From DATGLW01 sp035293965 (GTDB lineage Bacteria; Actinomycetota; Acidimicrobiia; Acidimicrobiales; RAAP-2), in the NCBI GenBank assembly GCA_035293965.1, contig DATGLW010000002.1:1-17313 (forward strand): a stretch of 17,313 nucleotides of DNA, written 5' to 3'. The notes below the pieces were generated by a model. It was not told the DNA's origin. It was given only the letters and a program-made list of their open reading frames with translations, and ran no database searches. Numbering within the stretch: the first letter of the stretch is position 1; the number at the start of each line of letters is the position of its first letter. Shown here one piece after another: positions 13,324-17,313 of this stretch. The translations under genes were made by a program, and so were the position numbers.

Positions 13324-13395
13324 TGGCCGGGCAGGTGGCTCGCGCGGATGCCGGTACGTGCGGGTGGGTTGGGGCATCGTGGGAGGGGTGGCTCG

Positions 13396-14625
13396 GTGAC
13401 CGTTGCGCACACAGGCACCGACAGCAAGGCAGCACCGCCGCGACCGCTCGGCGGCGTCCGTGTCGTCGACCTCACGGGCGCCATCGGCGCCTACTGCACG
13501 AGGATCCTGGCCGATCTCGGGGCGGACGTCGTCAAGGTCGAACCGCCCGCGGGGGATCCGATGCGAAGCCGCCCGCCGTTCAAACGAGGGGTGATGGGGC
13601 CCGAGGCCAGCCTCGTGTTCGCCGCCTACCACGCCAACAAGCGGGGGGTCACGCTCGATGCCGGGGTCGATGCTGCGCTGCCGTTGCTGTCGGAACTTGC
13701 CGCGACAGCCGACGTCGTGGTCGTGTCGCCGACTCGCAAGGCGCCCCTGGCGGGGTTCGACTGGGACGAGCCCTCGCTCTCGTGGGTGCCCGGAGGCGCC
13801 GTGGTCGTGGCCCTCACGCCCTTCGGCCTGTCCGGGCCCTTCCGGGAGCTTCGCTCGACCCCGTTCGTGTCCTTCGCCTTTGGGGGAGGCATGCACCACA
13901 TCGGCAGGCCGGACGGGCCCCCGGTGGCTGTTCCCGGCCAGCAGTTGTGGGACTATGCCGGCCTTGCCGGAGCCATCGGCGCGTTGGCCGCCCTGCACGC
14001 CAGGCCACGGGTCGGCGGCCAGGTCCTCGACGTCAGCGTGCACGAGGCCGCGACTGCCATGGACTTCCTCATCGAGCGCTACGACGCCGAAGGGGCGGGC
14101 AGGCGCAACCGGGGTGCGGGGATCGGCTACCCTCCTACCGGTACGTGGTGGTGCGAGGACGGCGCGCTCGAGGTCTCCTGCCACCAACAGCACCACTGGC
14201 AGGCCTTTCTCCACATGCTCGACGATCCCGACGAGCTGTCGGAGCCGTCTTTGAACGACCCGCTGGTGCGGCGCGAGGCGTTCGAGGGGCTCCGCGAGGT
14301 GATCGCCCGGCTGATGGCCAGCCGCAAGGTCCTCGACCTGTTCGAGCGTGGCCAGGCGGCTGGGCTCCCCTGTAATCCGCTCTACAGCGTGGCGCAATTC
14401 GTGCGTGATCCGCAGGCCCGCTCGAGGGGCCTGTTCGTCGAGATGACCAAGGCGGGCCTCGGCACTGTCGAGCTCCCGTGGAAGTCGTTCTCCTCGACCC
14501 CGCGACTGCTCGAGCTGCGGCGGCCCGCGCCGAGCCTCGGCGAGCACAACGTCGAGGTGTTCGTGGACGAGCTCGGTCACACGCGTGATGAGCTCGAGCG
14601 GTGGAGGGCGACGGGGCTTGTCTGA
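13396..14625 (+). CDS. Family III (CaiB/BaiF) CoA-transferase homologue with displaced catalytic Asp
   Basis: A 409-residue protein with the family frame: LGGVRVVDLTGAIGAYCTRILADLGADVVKVEPPAGDPMR at 18-57, ANKRGVTLDAG at 80-90, TPFGLSGPFRE at 141-151 and GGQVLDVSVHEA at 207-218. Counting back from the GALAAL segment, the residue at the catalytic Asp position is Trp185; an Asp follows at 186 (LWDYAGLAG), one residue out of register. The R-x-x-T-G-x-G-Q motif is also degraded (RPRVGGQ). The protein may be catalytically weak or a structural partner. Its GTG start at 13396 has GGGAGGGG seven bases upstream and begins at the natural family N-terminus, so a much longer open frame reaching back to 11902 is antisense read-through and is rejected. 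Its stop overlaps the next CoA-transferase start by eight bases, implying translational coupling and possibly a heteromeric enzyme. Confidence 0.9.
   Translation: MTVAHTGTDSKAAPPRPLGGVRVVDLTGAIGAYCTRILADLGADVVKVEPPAGDPMRSRPPFKRGVMGPEASLVFAAYHANKRGVTLDAGVDAALPLLSELAATADVVVVSPTRKAPLAGFDWDEPSLSWVPGGAVVVALTPFGLSGPFRELRSTPFVSFAFGGGMHHIGRPDGPPVAVPGQQLWDYAGLAGAIGALAALHARPRVGGQVLDVSVHEAATAMDFLIERYDAEGAGRRNRGAGIGYPPTGTWWCEDGALEVSCHQQHHWQAFLHMLDDPDELSEPSLNDPLVRREAFEGLREVIARLMASRKVLDLFERGQAAGLPCNPLYSVAQFVRDPQARSRGLFVEMTKAGLGTVELPWKSFSSTPRLLELRRPAPSLGEHNVEVFVDELGHTRDELERWRATGLV
14603..14608 (+). promoter_or_regulatory. Ribosome binding site GGAGGG deciding the TTG start at 14618
   Basis: GGAGGG lies nine bases before TTG 14618, inside the end of the preceding gene. 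The alternatives, GTG 14585 and ATG 14588, have no comparable site and would add eleven or ten residues of low-complexity Ser/Gly/Arg. Confidence 0.55.
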
Positions 14626-15859
14626 CCAGCCGCAGGCGCTCGAGGGCCTGAGAGTCCTGAGCTTCGGCGCCTTCGTCGCCGGCAACACGGCAGGGCTCCT
14701 GTTGGCCGAGCTGGGCGCCGAGGTGGTCAAGATCGAGGCGCGTGAGCGCCCCGAGGTCCTTCGCACGCCGGCCTACGCCATCGGGCCCGCGGTCACCGAG
14801 CCATCAGGGGCGCCCCAGACGGTCATGTACGGGACGCTCTCCCGCGGGACGAAGAGCCTCTCCATCGACCTTCGCAAGGAGGCGGCACGGCCCGTTTTCC
14901 GGGCGCTCGCGCGCGAGGCGGACGTCGTCATCGAGAACTTCGCCGGTCCGACGTTGACTCGCTGGGGGTGCGGGTTCGAGGACCTCTCGGCCCACAATCC
15001 TCGCCTCGTGTGGCTGTCCCTGTCCGGCTACGGGCGTGACGGGCCATGGGCCAACTACCTGGCCTATGCCACGAACATCTCGGGGTACATGGGCCTGACC
15101 TCGTTGTGGGGGCACGCGCACGGCACGTTCCCCGACTACGTGACAGGCACCACGGGGGCCCTGGCGGTGCTCGGCGCCCTGGCCGAGGTGGCACGAACGG
15201 GGCAGGGCGCCTATCTCGACGTCGCGCAGATCGACGCCATGGCGCAGCTGATGACGCCCGTGCTGTTGGATCCGCTCGTCAACGGCCGGGAGGCCGCCGG
15301 GGGCGAGAACGTCGTGCCTGGTTCCTGGCTTGCTGGCGTGTACCCAGCGCTCGGACGCGATGCCTGGGTGGCAGTCGAGCTCGAGGACGCCGAGGACTGG
15401 TCGGTGCTGTGCCGCGTGCTCGGCTGCCCGGAGCTGGAAGCCGGTCCCCGCGCCCCGACTGCCGACCACCGCGGGAGGCTCGACGCCGCGCTCGCCTCCT
15501 GGGTCGCCGAACGCACGGCCCACACGGCCGCGCACCTGCTCCAGAAGGCCGGCCTGGCGGCGGGCCCCGTGCAGGAGCCCGAGGACGTGTGGCGGGACCC
15601 CCAGCTGTGGGCTCGGGGCTTCCCGGTCAGGTTGCTCAACCCCGACTACGGCCCCCTGCACTACCCAGGCTCGGTGCTCCGGCTGAACCGCTCGCCGGGC
15701 CGGATCCGAGGCAGCGGGCCCCGCCTGGGCCAGCACACCCATGCGATCCTTCGCGACTGGATCGGCGCCAGCGAGGCAGACCTGGCCTCGTTGTCCGCCT
15801 CCGGTGCCATCTTCCAGGCTCCAGGGGAGCCGACGGTCGAGGACGAGGGAACCAGGTAA
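14618..15859 (+). CDS. Family III (CaiB/BaiF) CoA-transferase, active partner of the preceding gene
   Basis: A 413-residue protein from the TTG at 14618. It shows LEGLRVLSFGAFVAGNTAGLLLAELGAEVVKIEARERP at 8-45, ADVVIENFAGPTLTRWG at 101-117, WLSLSGYGRDGPWANY at 132-147, and RTGQGAYLDVAQIDAM at 193-208. The catalytic Asp is Asp173 (FPDYVTGTTGA), ten residues before the position equivalent to the GILAAL glycine when aligned from RTGxGQ. The N-terminal SFGAFVAGNTAG and the YATNISGYMGLTS segment set it apart from the other three family III domains in the window, so it is not a recent tandem duplicate. It overlaps the preceding gene by eight bases. With that gene's displaced Asp, the natural reading is a two-subunit CoA-transferase with this as the catalytic chain. 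The following gene, after 246 bases, is an amidohydrolase. Confidence 0.9.
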   Translation: MSDQPQALEGLRVLSFGAFVAGNTAGLLLAELGAEVVKIEARERPEVLRTPAYAIGPAVTEPSGAPQTVMYGTLSRGTKSLSIDLRKEAARPVFRALAREADVVIENFAGPTLTRWGCGFEDLSAHNPRLVWLSLSGYGRDGPWANYLAYATNISGYMGLTSLWGHAHGTFPDYVTGTTGALAVLGALAEVARTGQGAYLDVAQIDAMAQLMTPVLLDPLVNGREAAGGENVVPGSWLAGVYPALGRDAWVAVELEDAEDWSVLCRVLGCPELEAGPRAPTADHRGRLDAALASWVAERTAHTAAHLLQKAGLAAGPVQEPEDVWRDPQLWARGFPVRLLNPDYGPLHYPGSVLRLNRSPGRIRGSGPRLGQHTHAILRDWIGASEADLASLSASGAIFQAPGEPTVEDEGTR

Positions 15860-15899
15860 CTGAGGAAGGTCGCGCTTGGACGGGCCGGGCGGGCTCGAT

Positions 15900-15939
15900 G
15901 GTCACAAAAGGGCGGGACGCACCCTGCCCGCTCGTGACC
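15900..15939 (+). other. Two-tier stem-loop after the CoA-transferase pair
   Basis: GGTCAC (15900-15905) pairs with GTGACC (15934-15939). Inside, GGGCGGG (15910-15916) pairs with CCTGCCC (15923-15929) with one G-U pair, separated by an internal loop of AAAA opposite GCTC. It starts 41 bases after the stop codon and ends nine bases before a TANNNT box, so it may be a terminator of the CoA-transferase operon or a regulatory element for the amidohydrolase. No U-tract follows. Confidence 0.45.
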
Positions 15940-15947
15940 GCAGGCGT

Positions 15948-15953
15948 TACGCT
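15948..15953 (+). promoter_or_regulatory. Candidate -10 box (TACGCT) for the second amidohydrolase
   Basis: TACGCT fits TANNNT and would start a transcript near 15960 with a leader of about 145 bases. It lies directly after the stem-loop at 15900-15939. No -35 is recognised, so support is weak. Confidence 0.25.
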
Positions 15954-16105
15954 TGGACGCCGAGAAGGCGCGGGCGCAACCCCGAACGCGGAGGAGCCCC
16001 GGCGGCCAGATGGCTGGACGGGCGCAGCGGTGGCCGACCGGCGTCCGTGAGAGGGTCCGGCCGGAACGAGGCGCCGGGCTCACATGACAGGGAGAGGAAG
16101 AAGAG

Positions 16106-17313
16106 ATGACCGAGCAACTCCCCTACAAGATCCTCGATGCCGACAACCACTTCCTCGAGCCGCCTGACCTCTACGAGCGGTTCATCGACCCGAAGAAGAA
16201 GGACCTCGCGATCCGCTACGTCAAGGATCCGAGCACGGGCCGCAGCCTCCAGCTGTTCGCGGGCAAGCCGTCGAAGTTCACCGTCACCCAGGTCACCTAC
16301 TCCAAAGAGGAGCTCGACAAGATGCTCGGCCAAGGTGGCATTCGCGGTGAGGCAGAGCAGGAGATGACGGTGATGCCCGGCATGCTGCTGAACCGTCTGA
16401 ACCCTTTCAAGGGCCTCTCGGAGCAGGAGCGCAAGGACCTGGTGTCGCAGTTCCGGAACCAGCGCGAGTCCTACGGCAACCGCGACCTGCGGCTCGCCCT
16501 GATGGACGAGCAGGGGATCGAGGCGGCCCTCATGTACCCGGCCTCGGCCCACGACATCGAGTTCGAGTTCGCCGACGATGTCGACGCCATGTACGCGAAC
16601 ATCCGGGCGTTCAACCGCTGGATCCACGAGGAGATCGGCTACGCGGCGGACAATCGGATGTTCCTGCCCCCCTACATCGCCCTGGCTGACGTCGATCTCG
16701 CCGTGCAGGAGCTCGAGATTCTGCTCGAGACCGGCGCGCCCATGGTGCAGATCAAGTCCGGCCACGCCCACGGCGGCCGCGCCAACCCCTTCGGGGGCCG
16801 ATCGGTGGCCGACCCGGTCTTCGACCCGGTGTGGGCCCGGGTGAACGAGGCGGGGATCCGGCTCTGCGTCCACCTGGGCGGTACCGACTACCAGAAGTAC
16901 GGGGCCGACTGGTCGGAGGACCCCGACCTCACCTTCGGCGACTTCGACGCCTTCCAGTGGATGATGTACTGGGGCGACCGGCCGGCCATGGAGCTCACCG
17001 CGGGGCTCATCCTGCACAACTTCTTCGGGCGCTTCCCCAACATCAAGGTCTGCCTGTCCGAGATGGGCACGGTGTGGCTGCCGTACACCCTGCGCAAGAT
17101 GGACCACGCCTTCCTCATGGGGCGCAAGGCGAAGTGGGCGGAGAACGGCCGCCTCGACCGACGGCCCTCGCAGATCTTCCGCGAGCACTTCGTGGTCGCC
17201 CCCTACCCCGAGGAGAACGTCCGCCGGGTGGTCGACGAGGTCGGCATCGACCCCATCGTCTTCGGCTCGGACTTCCCCCACGGCGAGGGCCTCGCCTACC
17301 CGTCTGAGTACGT
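16106..17313 (+). CDS. Amidohydrolase-2 family metal-dependent hydrolase/decarboxylase (cut by right window edge)
   Basis: 402 codons are open to the edge without a stop. It starts at ATG 16106 after a long purine tract (GGGAGAGGAAGAAG). The N-terminal metal motif is canonical, DADNHFLEPPDLYERF at 11-26. Further sites are His256 (IRLCVHLGGTD), Glu319 in CLSEMGTVWLPYTLRKMD (the ExGxxWxPxxxRxxD signature) and Asp389/His392 in VFGSDFPHGEG. The only part missing is probably a short C-terminus after the SDFPHxEG motif. The family uses a divalent metal in a TIM barrel for decarboxylation or hydrolysis of ring and acyl carboxylates. KSGHAHGGRANPFGG at 218-231 is a distinctive His/Gly-rich loop near the expected substrate face. 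It differs clearly from the amidohydrolase at 8048 in length and in this loop, so the two likely act on different intermediates. It is downstream of the CoA-transferase pair on the same strand. Confidence 0.9.
   Translation, partial: MTEQLPYKILDADNHFLEPPDLYERFIDPKKKDLAIRYVKDPSTGRSLQLFAGKPSKFTVTQVTYSKEELDKMLGQGGIRGEAEQEMTVMPGMLLNRLNPFKGLSEQERKDLVSQFRNQRESYGNRDLRLALMDEQGIEAALMYPASAHDIEFEFADDVDAMYANIRAFNRWIHEEIGYAADNRMFLPPYIALADVDLAVQELEILLETGAPMVQIKSGHAHGGRANPFGGRSVADPVFDPVWARVNEAGIRLCVHLGGTDYQKYGADWSEDPDLTFGDFDAFQWMMYWGDRPAMELTAGLILHNFFGRFPNIKVCLSEMGTVWLPYTLRKMDHAFLMGRKAKWAENGRLDRRPSQIFREHFVVAPYPEENVRRVVDEVGIDPIVFGSDFPHGEGLAYPSEY

Larger units (their letters stand above)
13045..13395. other. 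351-base divergent intergenic region between two CoA-transferase genes
   Basis: This is the longest stretch without a clear gene. It holds the Shine-Dalgarno of the minus-strand CoA-transferase (13050-13056), a 37-codon minus-strand frame starting GTG at 13195 and ending at 13082 that has no good ribosome site and that I do not call, and a GC-rich block at about 13220-13275. The plus-strand promoter zone holds a palindrome at 13282-13291, a TACACT box at 13297 and a hairpin at 13307-13323, then the GGGAGGGG ribosome site at 13381-13388. No RNA gene is recognised. Confidence 0.6.

Noticed and set aside
11902..13395. Upstream extension of the 13396 CoA-transferase frame by 498 codons
   Set aside because: It runs antisense through the 11821-13044 CoA-transferase and has no domain; the GTG at 13396 has a strong ribosome site and a natural N-terminus.

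Overview
The window is GC-rich (roughly 70 percent by eye) and densely coded. It uses many GTG and one TTG start and has polypurine Shine-Dalgarno sites mixed with apparently leaderless starts (TANNNT boxes 6-8 bases before the start codon). Together with an MscL carrying a C-terminal zinc ribbon and a crowd of acyl-CoA enzymes, this points to an actinobacterium, possibly Acidimicrobiia. That placement is inference; no rRNA or other marker is present. I see no tRNA, rRNA, CRISPR array, transposase, integrase or plasmid/phage gene.

Layout. Minus strand: 1-268 is the N-terminus of an acyl-CoA dehydrogenase (runs off the left edge), 485-925 mscL, 1121-1951 a short-chain dehydrogenase. Plus strand, divergent from the SDR: 2032-2682 a PaaI-type hotdog thioesterase, 2732-3391 a divergent coaE. 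A convergent gap with a 39-bp tandem repeat follows. Minus: 3551-5977, a tandem-fused family III (CaiB/BaiF) CoA-transferase. Plus: 6169-6627 a DUF35 protein overlapping 6624-7808, a cysteine-less thiolase-fold protein, then 8048-9166 an amidohydrolase-2 family enzyme. Minus: 9277-11613 a solitary molybdenum hydroxylase large subunit, and 11821-13044 a CaiB/BaiF CoA-transferase. Plus: 13396-14625 and 14618-15859, two overlapping CaiB/BaiF genes, then 16106 to the right edge, a second amidohydrolase-2 enzyme.

How the genes may work together (inference). The set looks like a catabolic island for an unidentified, probably cyclic or branched carboxylic acid. Family III CoA-transferases would activate or shuttle the acid as a CoA thioester. 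The molybdenum hydroxylase, acyl-CoA dehydrogenase and SDR would supply water-derived hydroxylation, desaturation and alcohol oxidation. The DUF35/thiolase-fold pair resembles the Ltp2-DUF35 retro-aldolase module that removes side chains from steroid acyl-CoAs. The two metal-dependent amidohydrolases could decarboxylate or hydrolyse a C-C bond, and the thioesterase and coaE would manage CoA esters and CoA supply.

The strongest unusual signal is in the CoA-transferases. The fused protein appears to join a half lacking the catalytic Asp (Ser163) to a half that keeps it (Asp576). The overlapping pair 13396/14618 repeats the theme as separate proteins: Trp185 in the Asp position with an Asp one residue out of register, next to a partner with a normal Asp173. 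This suggests pseudo-subunit plus active-subunit CoA-transferases in two architectures in one locus.
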